A DNA stretch of 64,000 bases from assembly GCF_021603645.1 (NCBI RefSeq), contig NZ_BQHJ01000003.1, forward strand, positions 496,001 through 560,000, written 5' to 3'. Of this stretch, positions 45,072 through 54,537 are shown one piece after another. The stretch's first letter is position 1, and every line of letters starts with the position of its first letter. A program made the translations under genes and the position numbers. The notes below the pieces were generated by a model. It did not search any database and had not been told where the DNA came from. It saw only the letters and a program-made list of their open reading frames with translations. The stretch comes from Pseudomonas pseudonitroreducens (GTDB lineage: Bacteria; Pseudomonadota; Gammaproteobacteria; Pseudomonadales; Pseudomonadaceae).

Positions 45072-45193
45072 TCGGACGATCTCCGCTGGCGGTTGTGGTC
45101 GAGCGCGCTATCATAGCCGCCGATTCGAACCACTGAAAATTTATCCAGCATCCGGATGTGTCCACCAGGGCAACGCCGGAGCCCGGGAAGTCC

Positions 45194-47338
45194 ATGCTCA
45201 GCACCGAACTCAAGGCCACGATCCAGGGCGCCTACTCGCGCTTTCTCGAGGCCAAGGAACTCAAGCCGCGCTACGGCCAGCGCCTGATGATCGCCGAAGT
45301 CGCCAAGGTCCTGGGGACCATCGCCAGCGACGAGGAAGGCCATCGCCTGGGCGACGCCGCCGTGGTCGCCGTGGAGGCCGGCACCGGCACCGGCAAGACC
45401 GTCGCCTACAGCCTGGCCGCCATCGCCTGCGCCAAGGCTGCCGGCAAGCGTCTGGTGGTCGCTACCGCCACCGTCGCCCTGCAGGAGCAGATCGTCCACA
45501 AGGACCTGCCCGACCTGCTGCGCAACTCCGGCCTGTCGTTCAGTTTCGCCCTGGCCAAGGGGCGCGGGCGCTACCTGTGCCTGTCCAAGCTCGACCACCT
45601 GTTGCAGGAAGGCCAGGCGCAGAGCGCCACCGCCCAGTTGTTCGAGGAGGAAGGTTTCCGCATCGACGTCGACGAAACCTCCACCAAGCTGTTCAACCAG
45701 ATGATCGAGCGCCTGGCCGGCAATCGCTGGGACGGCGACCGCGACTCCTGGCCCGAGGCCATCGAGGATGCGCACTGGTCGCAGGTCACCACCGACCACA
45801 GCCAGTGCACCAACCGCCATTGCCCGAACTTCCAGCAGTGCGCCTTCTACAAGGCACGCGAAGGCATGACCAAGGTCGATGTGATCGTCACCAACCATGA
45901 CCTGGTGCTGGCTGACCTGGCGCTGGGCGGCGGTGCGATCCTGCCCGACCCGCGTGAAACCATTTACGTGTTCGACGAAGGCCATCACCTGCCGGACAAG
46001 GCCATCGGCCACTTCGCCCACTTCACCCGCCTGCGTGCCACGGCCGACTGGCTGGCCCAGGTCGACAAGAACCTCACCAAGCTGCTGGCGCAGAACCCGC
46101 TGCCGGGTGACCTCGGCCGCCTGATCGAGCAGGTGCCGGAACTGGCCCGCGAGTTGCGCACGCACCAGCAGTTCATGTTCACCGCCTGCGAGGAGATCGG
46201 TGACTTCCGCGCCGGCGAGGACATGGAAGGCCGCGAGCGGCCACGCCATCGCTTCGAAGGCGGAGTGATCCCCGAGCACATCCGCGAGATGGGCATCGAG
46301 CTGAAGAAGGGCTTCGCCAAGCTCACCGACCTGTTCACCCGCCTGACCGAACTGCTCAAGGAAGCCATGGACGGGGAGGGCAGCGTCGGCATCGCCAGCC
46401 ACCAGGCCGAAGAGTGGTACCCGCTGTTCGGCAGCCTGCTGTCCCGCGCCCAGGGCAACTGGGAACTGTGGACCGCCTTCACCAGTGAAGACCCGGAAGA
46501 CAGCCCGCCCATGGCGCGCTGGCTGACCCTCGCCGAGAGCGGCACCTTCTACGACATCGAGGCCAACGCCAGCCCGATTCTTGCCGCCGAGACCCTGCGC
46601 CGTAACCTGTGGAACGTCGCTTATGGCGTGCTGGTGACCTCCGCCACCCTCACCGCCCTGGGCACCTTTGATCGCTACCGCATGCGCGCCGGCCTGCCGC
46701 GCGCGGCGGTCACCGCCGTGGTGCCGAGCCCGTTCCACCACGCCGATGCCGGCGTGCTGCGCGTACCGGACCTGAAGGCCGACCCGCGCGATGCTGCCGC
46801 GCATACCGCCGCGATCATTCGCGAGTTGCCGGAGATAGTCGAAGGTTCGCGTGGTTCGCTGATCCTGTTCTCCTCGCGCAAGCAGATGCAGGAAGTCTTC
46901 GACGGCCTGGACCGCGACTGGCGCAAGCGCGTGCTGATCCAGGGCAACCTGTCCAAGCAGGAAACCCTGAACAAGCACCGCTCCCGCGTGGACGATGGCG
47001 AGCCGAGCGTGCTGTTCGGCCTGGCCAGCTTCTCCGAAGGTGTGGACCTGCCCGGCGCCTATTGCGAGCACGTGGTGATCGCCAAGATTCCCTTCGCCGT
47101 GCCGGATGACCCGGTGGAAGCGGCGCTGTCGGAGTGGATCGAGGCGCGCGGCGGCAATCCCTTCATGGAGATCGCCGTGCCCGATGCCTCGCTGCGCCTG
47201 GTGCAGGCCTGTGGCCGACTGCTGCGGACCGAGCAGGACCGCGGCACCATTACGCTGCTGGACCGTCGCGTGGTGACGCAGCGCTACGGCAAGGCCATTC
47301 TTAACGCATTGCCGCCGTTCCGCCGCGAAATTGCTTGA
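45194..47338 (+). CDS. dinG: ATP-dependent DNA helicase DinG
   Basis: A 714-residue XPD-like 5'-3' helicase. It has Walker A EAGTGTGKTVAYSL near residue 62 and iron-sulfur ligands at Cys in GRGRYLCLSKL and CTNRHCPNFQQCAF. The DEGH Walker B (VFDEGHHLPDKA), motif VTSATLTALG, LFSSRKQMQ and the C-terminal QACGRLLRTEQDRG motif are all present. The E. coli enzyme unwinds forked DNA, D-loops and R-loops. The ATG at 45194 is preferred to 45158. Confidence 0.95.
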   Translation: MLSTELKATIQGAYSRFLEAKELKPRYGQRLMIAEVAKVLGTIASDEEGHRLGDAAVVAVEAGTGTGKTVAYSLAAIACAKAAGKRLVVATATVALQEQIVHKDLPDLLRNSGLSFSFALAKGRGRYLCLSKLDHLLQEGQAQSATAQLFEEEGFRIDVDETSTKLFNQMIERLAGNRWDGDRDSWPEAIEDAHWSQVTTDHSQCTNRHCPNFQQCAFYKAREGMTKVDVIVTNHDLVLADLALGGGAILPDPRETIYVFDEGHHLPDKAIGHFAHFTRLRATADWLAQVDKNLTKLLAQNPLPGDLGRLIEQVPELARELRTHQQFMFTACEEIGDFRAGEDMEGRERPRHRFEGGVIPEHIREMGIELKKGFAKLTDLFTRLTELLKEAMDGEGSVGIASHQAEEWYPLFGSLLSRAQGNWELWTAFTSEDPEDSPPMARWLTLAESGTFYDIEANASPILAAETLRRNLWNVAYGVLVTSATLTALGTFDRYRMRAGLPRAAVTAVVPSPFHHADAGVLRVPDLKADPRDAAAHTAAIIRELPEIVEGSRGSLILFSSRKQMQEVFDGLDRDWRKRVLIQGNLSKQETLNKHRSRVDDGEPSVLFGLASFSEGVDLPGAYCEHVVIAKIPFAVPDDPVEAALSEWIEARGGNPFMEIAVPDASLRLVQACGRLLRTEQDRGTITLLDRRVVTQRYGKAILNALPPFRREIA

Positions 47339-47417
47339 GTGTGCGGGAGCGAGTTCCCGCGCTGGCTGTCAAACGATCGCCCGCCGTCCGGCGGGCGTGT
47401 TGCAAGGATTCGAATCC

Positions 47418-49697
47418 ATGACATCGATGCGTTGGCATCTGCCTCTGCTGCTCAGCCTGGCCATCGCCAGTGCCCCGGCCTGGTCGGCCGGCGGCAATGA
47501 AACCCTGTTCAACTTCGTCAAGCCGATGGGGGTGGTCAGCGTCACCACGCAGAACGCCGACCTGCCGAGTTCCACTGCAGAGGCCACGCCCGAAGGCGAA
47601 ATCCTGCGCCGGGTGAACTTCAACCCCGCGCCGCAACCGACCCTGCGCCTGGCGCCATCCAGCGGCAGTTGGGATTTCTCCCAGGCCGACAGCATCAGCC
47701 TGCGGATCCAGAACGCCATGGACTGGGCCATCACCCTGGAAGTGGAGATCGAAGGCGTAGCCGGCGCCCCCGGCCTGCGTGCGAGCATCGCCTTGCCGCC
47801 GGGGCCGGCACAGACCCTGGTGATCCCGCTGCACGCCATCGCCCCGGAAGACTTCGGCATGCGTGCCGGCGTGCCTATGCCCGCGACACAGGACGGCCAG
47901 CGCCTGCTGCTGGCGAGCAAGGTCAGCGGCGAGCTGAACCGCAGCCAGGTTGGCGCGGTGAAGCTGTTCCTCACCTCGCCCAAGGCGGCGCAGGACATCC
48001 TCGTTGGTCGTTTCGGCACCCGTGCCGGCAACGACGAATACCACAAGGCCTACGCCGGCATCGTCGACGGCTTCGGCCAGTCCACCCGCAGCGACTGGCC
48101 GGAGAAGGTGAAGAGCCCGGAGCAACTGGCCAACGCCTGGAAGGCTGAAGGCGAGCAACTGAAGAAGTGGCAGCCGGCGCCAGGGCGCGACGCCTTTGGC
48201 GGCCTGCTCGATGGCCCGGCCTTCGAAGGTACCGGCTTCTTCCGCACCGAGAAGCGCAATGGCCGCTGGTGGCTGGTGACGCCGGAAGGGCATTCGTTCT
48301 GGTCCATGGGTGTCAACGCGGTGAACGCCGACAGCAGCCAGACCTACGTCGAAGGCCGCGAATACATGTTCGCCAGCCTGCCCAAGGAGGACGAGCCACT
48401 GGCCGCCTTCTACGGCCAGCGCGACGACCGCAGTGGCGTCGGCGCCCAGCAGGGGCGTGCCTTTGGCAACGGTCGCTGGTTCGACTTCTATGCTGCCAAC
48501 CGCTTCCGTGCCGATGGTGGCCTGACTGCCGATGCCGCAGCCGCCGCGTGGCGCGAGCGCACCGTACAGCGCCTCGGTTCCTGGGGCTTCAATACCCTGG
48601 GCGACTGGAGCGATCCGGCCTTCGCCGACGATCCGCGCATGCCCTACAGCGTGCCGCTGTCCATCAGCGGCGACTATGCCACGGTGAGCACCGGCTACGA
48701 CTGGTGGGGCGCCATGCCCGATCCGTTCGACCCGCGCTTCGCCATGGCCGCCGAACGGGCCATCGCCATCGCCGCACGCGATCATCGCGAGGACGCCTGG
48801 CTGCTGGGTTACTACGCCGATAATGAGCTGGCCTGGGCCGGCCGTGGCGACGACGACCAGGCGCACTTCGCCCTGGCCTTCGGCACGCTCAAGCTGTCCA
48901 CCGACAGCCCGGCCAAGCGCGCCTTCATCAAGCAGCTCAAGGACAAGTACGAGGATCACGAGCAACTCGCCGAGGCCTGGGGCGTGCAGCTGGGTTCCTG
49001 GGAAGACCTCGATGCGCCGGGCTACCAGGCGCCGGTCCCGAGCGAAGCGCACCCGGCGATCGCCCAGGACTACAGCGCCTTCCTGCGCCTGTACGCCGAC
49101 CAGTACTTCAAGACCCTGAAGGACTCGCTGCAGTGGCACGCGCCGAATCACCTGCTGCTCGGCCCGCGCTTCGCCGTCAGCACGCCGGAAGCGCTGGCCT
49201 CCTGCGCGCAGTATTGCGACATCCTCAGCTTCAACCTTTACGTGCCGTTGCCGCGGCAGGGCTTCGATGCCAACTACGTGCGCAGCCTGGACAAGCCGGT
49301 GCTGATCACCGAGTTCCACTTCGGCTCCCGCGACCGCGGGCCGTTCTGGGGCGGCGTTGCCGAGGTGTACACCGAGCAGCAGCGTGGCGAGGCGTACCAG
49401 CGCTTCATCGCCGAGGCGGCGAAACAACCGAATATCGTCGGCGCGCACTGGTTCCAGTACCTCGACCAGCCGGTGACCGGCCGCCTGCTCGATGGTGAAA
49501 ACGGCCATATCGGCCTGGTCGGCATCACCGACCTGCCGTTCACCGGCTTCGTCGACGCCGTGCGCAAGGCCAACCAGCAGACGCTGAAAGGTATCGACGA
49601 GCTGGCCCGTGCCGCCGCCAAGGTCGCGCCGGAGCCCAAGCCGAAACCGGCGCCGGCCGCCGATGACAGCGATGATGGGGAGCAGGCGTCGCAGTGA
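47418..49697 (+). CDS. Secreted beta-agarase/GH-A-clan-like glycoside hydrolase
   Basis: A 759-residue exported protein: signal peptide LPLLLSLAIASAPAWSA, an N-terminal beta-rich domain (about residues 30-250), then a TIM-barrel domain starting at GRWWLVTPEGHSFWSMGVNAV. The likely acid/base is the Glu in YYADNELAWAG, and the likely nucleophile is in VLITEFHFGS, which is the GH-A clan arrangement seen in agarases such as GH50. The C-terminus is a Pro/Lys then Asp-rich tail. Substrate is uncertain; terrestrial Pseudomonas homologues are annotated agarase without proof. It starts 80 nt after dinG with an AAGGA site. Confidence 0.78.
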   Translation: MTSMRWHLPLLLSLAIASAPAWSAGGNETLFNFVKPMGVVSVTTQNADLPSSTAEATPEGEILRRVNFNPAPQPTLRLAPSSGSWDFSQADSISLRIQNAMDWAITLEVEIEGVAGAPGLRASIALPPGPAQTLVIPLHAIAPEDFGMRAGVPMPATQDGQRLLLASKVSGELNRSQVGAVKLFLTSPKAAQDILVGRFGTRAGNDEYHKAYAGIVDGFGQSTRSDWPEKVKSPEQLANAWKAEGEQLKKWQPAPGRDAFGGLLDGPAFEGTGFFRTEKRNGRWWLVTPEGHSFWSMGVNAVNADSSQTYVEGREYMFASLPKEDEPLAAFYGQRDDRSGVGAQQGRAFGNGRWFDFYAANRFRADGGLTADAAAAAWRERTVQRLGSWGFNTLGDWSDPAFADDPRMPYSVPLSISGDYATVSTGYDWWGAMPDPFDPRFAMAAERAIAIAARDHREDAWLLGYYADNELAWAGRGDDDQAHFALAFGTLKLSTDSPAKRAFIKQLKDKYEDHEQLAEAWGVQLGSWEDLDAPGYQAPVPSEAHPAIAQDYSAFLRLYADQYFKTLKDSLQWHAPNHLLLGPRFAVSTPEALASCAQYCDILSFNLYVPLPRQGFDANYVRSLDKPVLITEFHFGSRDRGPFWGGVAEVYTEQQRGEAYQRFIAEAAKQPNIVGAHWFQYLDQPVTGRLLDGENGHIGLVGITDLPFTGFVDAVRKANQQTLKGIDELARAAAKVAPEPKPKPAPAADDSDDGEQASQ

Positions 49698-49732
49698 CGG
49701 CGCGGCGATGATCGGACATTCGCGGGACCACA

Positions 49733-49793
49733 CCCTGCCTTCGGCAGGGTTCCCAGGGGCAGAAGGCGCTGAAACAATGGCGCTTCCTGCCCC
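49733..49793 (+). terminator. Hairpins between the glycosidase and esterase genes
   Basis: A 7-bp stem CCCTGCC-TTC-GGCAGGG (49733-49749) is followed by a longer stem GGGGCAGAAGGCGC / GCGCTTCCTGCCCC (49757-49793) with an imperfect arm. Neither has a strong T-run, so they may be processing or terminator structures. Confidence 0.5.
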
Positions 49794-49814
49794 TGTGCAT
49801 TTCCGGAGCCTGAG

Positions 49815-50960
49815 ATGACCCTGAACGGCCACTGCGATCCGCGTTTCACCCCTGTTGCCGATGCTTTCAGTGCGCTGTTCGAAGACCCGCAGGAGCGCGG
49901 CGCGGCGCTGTGCATCCAGGTCGGCGGCGAAACCGTGGTCGATCTCTGGGCCGGCAGTGCCGGCAAGGAGCCGGGCCAGGGCTGGCAGGCCGACACACTG
50001 CTCAACCTGTTCTCCTGCACCAAGACTTTCGCCGCCGTCGCCGCACTGCAACTGGTGGGTGAGGGCCGTCTGGAACTGGACGCTCCGGTGGCGCGCTACT
50101 GGCCGGAGTTCGCCGCCGCAGGCAAGCAGGACATCAGCGTACGCCAGCTCCTCTGTCATCGCGCGGGCCTGCCGGCGATCCGCGAGCCGCTGGCGCCCGA
50201 GGCGCTGTACGACTGGGACAGCATGACCGCCGCGCTGGCCGACGAAACGCCGTGGTGGACACCCGGCGCCGAGCATGGCTATGCCCCCATTACCTACGGC
50301 TGGCTGATCGGCGAAGTGATCCGCCGTGTCGACGGTCGCGAGCCGGGGGCCGCCATCGTCGCGCGTACGGCCACGCCACTGGGACTGGACTTCCATATCG
50401 GCCTGGATGACAGCGAGTTCCACCGCGTGGCGCACATCGCCCGGGGCAAGGGCAACCTGGGCGACGCCGCGGCGCAACGTCTGTTGCGAACCATGATGAC
50501 CGACGCCGCCGCACTCTCGACCCGCGCCTTCACCAACCCGCCTTCGGTGCTCACCAGCACCAACAAGCCGGAATGGCGCCGCATGTCTCAGCCCGCCGCC
50601 AATGGCCATGGCAACGCACGCTCGCTGGCCGGCTTCTACAGCGGCCTGTTGCAGGGCAAGCTGCTTGACGACGCGTTGCTGGCCGAACTCACTCGTGAGC
50701 ATGCCGTCGGTGAGGATCGAACTTTATTGACCTGTACGCGCTTCGGCCTGGGCTGCATGCTTGATCAGCCGAGTGTGGCCAACGCCACCTACGGCCTTGG
50801 TCCGCAGGCTTTCGGGCATCCCGGCGCCGGCGGCTCCATTGGCTTCGCCGATCCCGAGCGCGAGCTGGCTTTCGGTTTCGTCGTCAACACGCTCGGCCCG
50901 TACGTGCTGATGGACCCGCGCGCACAGCGCCTGGCGCGTCTCGCCGGCGACTGCCTGTAG
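49815..50960 (+). CDS. Beta-lactamase-fold (class C-like) serine esterase
   Basis: A 381-residue protein of the beta-lactamase/EstB family. It has the nucleophile motif SCTK (FSCTKTFAAVAAL) near residue 68, a Tyr motif in GYAPITYGWLIGEV, and the third-motif region GHPGAGGSIGFADP. It has no signal peptide, so it is a cytoplasmic hydrolase acting on esters rather than a secreted beta-lactamase. It matches the PAO1 PA1047-type esterase position by memory. Confidence 0.88.
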   Translation: MTLNGHCDPRFTPVADAFSALFEDPQERGAALCIQVGGETVVDLWAGSAGKEPGQGWQADTLLNLFSCTKTFAAVAALQLVGEGRLELDAPVARYWPEFAAAGKQDISVRQLLCHRAGLPAIREPLAPEALYDWDSMTAALADETPWWTPGAEHGYAPITYGWLIGEVIRRVDGREPGAAIVARTATPLGLDFHIGLDDSEFHRVAHIARGKGNLGDAAAQRLLRTMMTDAAALSTRAFTNPPSVLTSTNKPEWRRMSQPAANGHGNARSLAGFYSGLLQGKLLDDALLAELTREHAVGEDRTLLTCTRFGLGCMLDQPSVANATYGLGPQAFGHPGAGGSIGFADPERELAFGFVVNTLGPYVLMDPRAQRLARLAGDCL

Positions 50961-51205
50961 CGACGAACGGGAGGAACCTTCCTCCCGCCGTACCTTCTCA
51001 AGGTCGTCCGCTTTTGCCGTCGGCAAGTATTGCGCCGGCATTCCGCTGCAGGTGCCGATGAGCGCCGCTCGTCAGTTCGAGATTAAAATCTCGTTCCAAC
51101 TGAGTAAGTTATGTACAACTCTTAAGCTGATTGCTGAAGTCAGGGTGCCGCTGCTCGCCAGTCGCGCCCGGCCTCCCTTCATCCCCCGACTTGTGGATCG
51201 CTCCC

Positions 51206-52012
51206 ATGAACGTGCTGCCCATGAATGTGTTGAAAGTTTCCACGCTTGCCCTCTGCATGGGCCTCGCCGCCTGTAGCCAGTTCCAGTCCAGTGACTCGAC
51301 CAAGGCGCCGGACAATGTCGCGGCAGCAGCCAAGCCCGCCGCCGGCACCGGCCATTGGTGGTGGCCATTCGCTGCCGGGGACGAAGCGACTGCCGCCGCT
51401 CCCGCGCCGCAGCAGAAAGCCGTGGAAGCGCCCAAGGTGGCCGAAGCGGGCAGCAAGCAGCCCGGCGGTCATTGGTGGTGGCCGTTTGGTGTCAGTGAGA
51501 GCAAGCCGGGTGCCGAGAAGGCCGCCAAGCCGCAATCCGTGCAAGTCAGCAAGGAGTGGCTGGACCAGCACGAGAAGTCCCTGCGCGCGGCAGTTGCCGG
51601 CAGCAAGTTCACCGTCGAGCGCCGCGAGAATGCCCTGGTGCTGATTGCGCCGGTGGAAGGCTCGTTCAACCCCAAGCGTCCTGAACTGCTGCTGCCGATT
51701 ACCCTGGCGCCGCTGGGCAACGTGGCGAAGATGCTGCAGAACGATCCGGAGAGCGGTGTGCTGGTGCTTGGTCACAGCGACAGCTCGGGCGACAAGGCGC
51801 TCAACGACAAGGTCAGCCTGCAGCGTGCCCAGGCGGTGTCCTCGATCTTCCGCCTCAGCGGGCTGGGTGCCGACCGTCTGCGCCTGAAGGGCGTCGGTTC
51901 CAGCCTGCCGCGCGCCGACAACGCCAGCGCCGAAGGTCGCGCGCTGAACCGCCGTGTCGAAGTGCTGGTAACCCAGCGCACCAGCCTGCTGGCGCTCGCC
52001 CAGGCCAACTGA
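51206..52012 (+). CDS. OmpA-family lipoprotein with duplicated GHWWWPF motif
   Basis: A 268-residue protein with a lipobox (LAAC near residue 21) and an Ala-rich region carrying two copies of GHWWWPF about 45 residues apart. A central helix region is followed by a C-terminal OmpA-like murein-binding domain (VLVLGHSDSSGDKALNDKVSLQRAQAV, then ASAEGRALNRRVEVLV). The start is uncertain (51206 or 51221, both weak ribosome sites). The duplicated Trp motif is unusual and could be a binding site for a partner or lipid. Confidence 0.85.
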   Translation: MNVLPMNVLKVSTLALCMGLAACSQFQSSDSTKAPDNVAAAAKPAAGTGHWWWPFAAGDEATAAAPAPQQKAVEAPKVAEAGSKQPGGHWWWPFGVSESKPGAEKAAKPQSVQVSKEWLDQHEKSLRAAVAGSKFTVERRENALVLIAPVEGSFNPKRPELLLPITLAPLGNVAKMLQNDPESGVLVLGHSDSSGDKALNDKVSLQRAQAVSSIFRLSGLGADRLRLKGVGSSLPRADNASAEGRALNRRVEVLVTQRTSLLALAQAN

Positions 52013-52120
52013 TCCGCCGCAGGCAAAGCGTCATTCCGCCTGGAATGACGCTTGTCGTGGATCAAGCGCGAAGGCGCAACTCTGGATAAGCTTAGGGACT
52101 TCTTCTGCAGGAGATTTCCG

Positions 52121-52768
52121 ATGGCCCAGACCCTGGCCGATATGCGCCGCGAATACACCCGTGACGGACTGACCGAAACCCAGGCGCCCGCCGAGCCGTT
52201 CAGCCTGTTCAACCAGTGGTTCGAGGACGCGGTGAAGACCGAGCAATTGCCGGTCGAACCCAACGCGATGATGCTCGCCACCGTGGACGCCGACGGCCAG
52301 CCGCACTGCCGCGTGCTCCTGCTCAAGGGCCTGGACGAGCGTGGCTTCACCTTCTTCAGCAACTATGAAAGCGCCAAGGGCCAGCAACTCGGGGAAAACC
52401 CGCGTGCGGCCATGACCTTCTTCTGGCCGGCCCTGGAGCGCCAGGTGCGTATCGAAGGACGAGTCGAGAAGGTTTCCAGCGAAGAGTCCGCCGCCTACTA
52501 CCGTGTGCGCCCGCTGGGCAGCCGGCTGGGCGCCTGGGCGTCACCGCAGAGCCGGGTGATCGATGGCCGTGGCGAGCTGGAGCAACTGCTGGCGGAGACT
52601 GAACAGCGCTTCGCCGACAGCGCGCCAAGCTGCCCGGACTTCTGGGGCGGCTACCGCCTGCTGCCGAGCCGCATCGAGTTCTGGCAGGGCCGCCCGAGCC
52701 GCCTGCATGATCGCCTCAACTTCCGCAACGAAAATGGCGCCTGGGTGCGCGAACGTCTCGCGCCCTGA
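52121..52768 (+). CDS. pdxH: Pyridoxamine 5'-phosphate oxidase
   Basis: A 215-residue FMN enzyme making pyridoxal 5'-phosphate. Family blocks are present: [75 protein letters not shown] and the C-terminal [18 protein letters not shown]. The ATG at 52121 follows CAGGAGA. It is in the salvage/biosynthesis of vitamin B6. Confidence 0.97.
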   Translation: MAQTLADMRREYTRDGLTETQAPAEPFSLFNQWFEDAVKTEQLPVEPNAMMLATVDADGQPHCRVLLLKGLDERGFTFFSNYESAKGQQLGENPRAAMTFFWPALERQVRIEGRVEKVSSEESAAYYRVRPLGSRLGAWASPQSRVIDGRGELEQLLAETEQRFADSAPSCPDFWGGYRLLPSRIEFWQGRPSRLHDRLNFRNENGAWVRERLAP

Positions 52769-52780
52769 TCTTCTGCTCTT

Positions 52781-52907
52781 CGTAGGAGCGAGCTTGCTCG
52801 CGATCTGCCTCACTATTGGGGTTGTTCGCGAGCAAGCTCGCTCCTACAGGTCAACTCAATTTTCAGGCCTGAATCGGACCGATCGCGGACGAAGTCCGCT
52901 CCTACGC
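52781..52907. repeat. REP cluster (inverted pair plus partial third copy)
   Basis: Units at 52781-52804 and 52824-52848 are inverted copies of the TAGGAGCGAGCTTGCTCGCGA REP. A diverged copy at 52885-52907 (GCGGACGAAGTCCGCTCCTACG) is a short palindrome with the same end. Confidence 0.85.
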
Positions 52908-52971
52908 ACGCCGGAAAGTCCGTGCTGCGGTGTAGGATGCCCAGCATCCTCCCGCTCAACGGACCTGTCCC

Positions 52972-54111
52972 ATGAAAGTCGTCATCGCTCCCGACTCCTT
53001 CAAGGAGAGTCTCTCCGCCCCTGAGGTCGCCGAGGCCATTTCCCGTGGCTGGCTGCGCGCCCGGCCCGATGACGAAACCCTGCTGCGGCCCATGGCCGAC
53101 GGCGGTGAAGGCACGGTGGATGCGGTGCTGGCTGCGCGGCCGGGCGAGCGTCGCGAATTGCTGGTTTGTGGCCCGCTGGAGCAGCCGGTAACGGCGCACT
53201 GGGGCTGGCTGGAGGATGCCACGGCGGTGATCGAGATGGCCGCTGCCAGCGGTTTGCACTGGGTGCCGGAAGGCAAGCGTGACGCCACCCGCACCACCAG
53301 CCGAGGTACCGGTGAGGTGATCCGGGCGGCGCTGGATGCCGGTGCGAAGAAGATCATCATCGGCCTGGGTGGCAGTGCCACCAATGACGCTGGCCTGGGT
53401 CTGCTGCAAGCGCTGGGTGTGAGTTTCCTCGATGGCGAGGGCAGCGAACTCGGCGCCGGCGGAGCGCAACTCGCGCAGCTCGAGCGCATCGACCTGTCGG
53501 GGCTCGACCCGCGACTGGGCGCGGTCGAGTTTGAAGTCGCCGCCGACGTCAACAATCCCCTTTGCGGCCCGCATGGCGCTTCGGCCGTGTTCGGCCCGCA
53601 GAAGGGCGCCAACCCGGCGCAGGTGCAGCAGCTGGACGCCGCGCTCGAACGCTTCGCCGAAGTGGCGGCGCAGGCCCTCGGGCAGGATCACCGCCTGTTT
53701 CCCGGTGTCGGTGCCGCAGGTGGCCTGGGCTTCGCTTGCCGGGCCGTCCTCAAGGCTCGATTCCGCCCGGGGATCGAACTGATCGCCGAATTGTCGGAAC
53801 TGGAACCGGCGCTGACCGGGGCGTCGCTGGTCATTACCGGGGAAGGGCGGCTGGACGGCCAGAGTCTCCACGGCAAGACACCGGTGGGCGTGGCCCACGT
53901 TGCCCGGCGCGTCGGCGTGCCGGTAATCGCCCTGGCGGGCAGTGTCGGCGAGGGGTTGGCCGAATTGCGTGAAGTGGGAATCGAGGCGGCCTTCAGCCTG
54001 GCGCCGGGCCCCATCACCCTGGCCGACGCCTGCGCCCGGGCGGCGCAGGAGCTGGAAAACCGCGCCGAGGCGCTGGCGCGCTTCTGGTCGCTGGCTCAGG
54101 CCGCGCGATAG
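52972..54111 (+). CDS. Glycerate kinase
   Basis: A 379-residue glycerate 2-kinase (GarK/GlxK family). It has the IAPDSFKESLSA start, LRPMADGGEGTVDA near residue 40, then GLGGSATNDAGLGLLQALG near residue 125, NPLCGPHGASAVFGPQKGA, and ITGEGRLDGQSLHGK. It phosphorylates D-glycerate in glyoxylate/glucarate use. No glyoxylate operon is nearby; it stands alone after pdxH. Its stop overlaps a small minus-strand gene by 16 nt. Confidence 0.93.
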   Translation: MKVVIAPDSFKESLSAPEVAEAISRGWLRARPDDETLLRPMADGGEGTVDAVLAARPGERRELLVCGPLEQPVTAHWGWLEDATAVIEMAAASGLHWVPEGKRDATRTTSRGTGEVIRAALDAGAKKIIIGLGGSATNDAGLGLLQALGVSFLDGEGSELGAGGAQLAQLERIDLSGLDPRLGAVEFEVAADVNNPLCGPHGASAVFGPQKGANPAQVQQLDAALERFAEVAAQALGQDHRLFPGVGAAGGLGFACRAVLKARFRPGIELIAELSELEPALTGASLVITGEGRLDGQSLHGKTPVGVAHVARRVGVPVIALAGSVGEGLAELREVGIEAAFSLAPGPITLADACARAAQELENRAEALARFWSLAQAAR

Positions 54112-54332
54112 TCGTCAGCGGCGCGCTGCAGCCAGTCGGGGAGGTCGCGGCGCTTCACCTTCTGGCGCTTGGCATCAGCCAGGCGTTCGAGCAGGTAGGT
54201 GCGTTTGCGCGGATCATCACCGGCCAGCGACAACGCCAGGTCGCGGTCCATCCAGCGACGGATGCGCCAGTAGATCCACCAATGGAAGTACAGGCCGGCG
54301 GCGGTGGTGACGACGATGATGAAATAGTCCAT
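54096..54332 (-). CDS. Small membrane-anchored hypothetical protein
   Basis: A 78-residue protein with one N-terminal hydrophobic helix (YFIIVVTTAAGLYFHWWIYW) and a basic cytoplasmic-looking tail (KRTYLLERLADAKRQKVKRRDLPDWLQRAADDYRAA). Family not recognised, but the composition is protein-like and a GGATACTCCC region upstream offers a weak ribosome site. Convergent with and overlapping the glycerate kinase end. Confidence 0.6.
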   Translation of the reverse strand: MDYFIIVVTTAAGLYFHWWIYWRIRRWMDRDLALSLAGDDPRKRTYLLERLADAKRQKVKRRDLPDWLQRAADDYRAA

Positions 54333-54537
54333 GGGAGTATCCGTGCGGGGCGCTTCTGCGGCGGGCGCCAGCCTAACCGATCCGTCGTCAGGAAAAACTG
54401 AGCCACGGCAGGCGTTTTCGGTGGATATGGCACAAACTGTACGAAAGCTGAATCGAGATCAGCTGTTTCACGACCTGGCGTGACAGGCGGGCTGTCGTCG
54501 GAGTCTAATAGTCGTAGCCCTACTCGGAGGTTCCCTA

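Noticed and set aside
45068-47071. 667-residue open frame antisense to dinG
   Set aside because: Shadow of dinG with repetitive Ala/Gly/Gln composition.
47301-50702. 1133-residue open frame antisense to the glycosidase and esterase genes
   Set aside because: It spans two well-supported genes and the gap between them; Gly/Arg/Val-rich composition typical of antisense frames in high-GC DNA.
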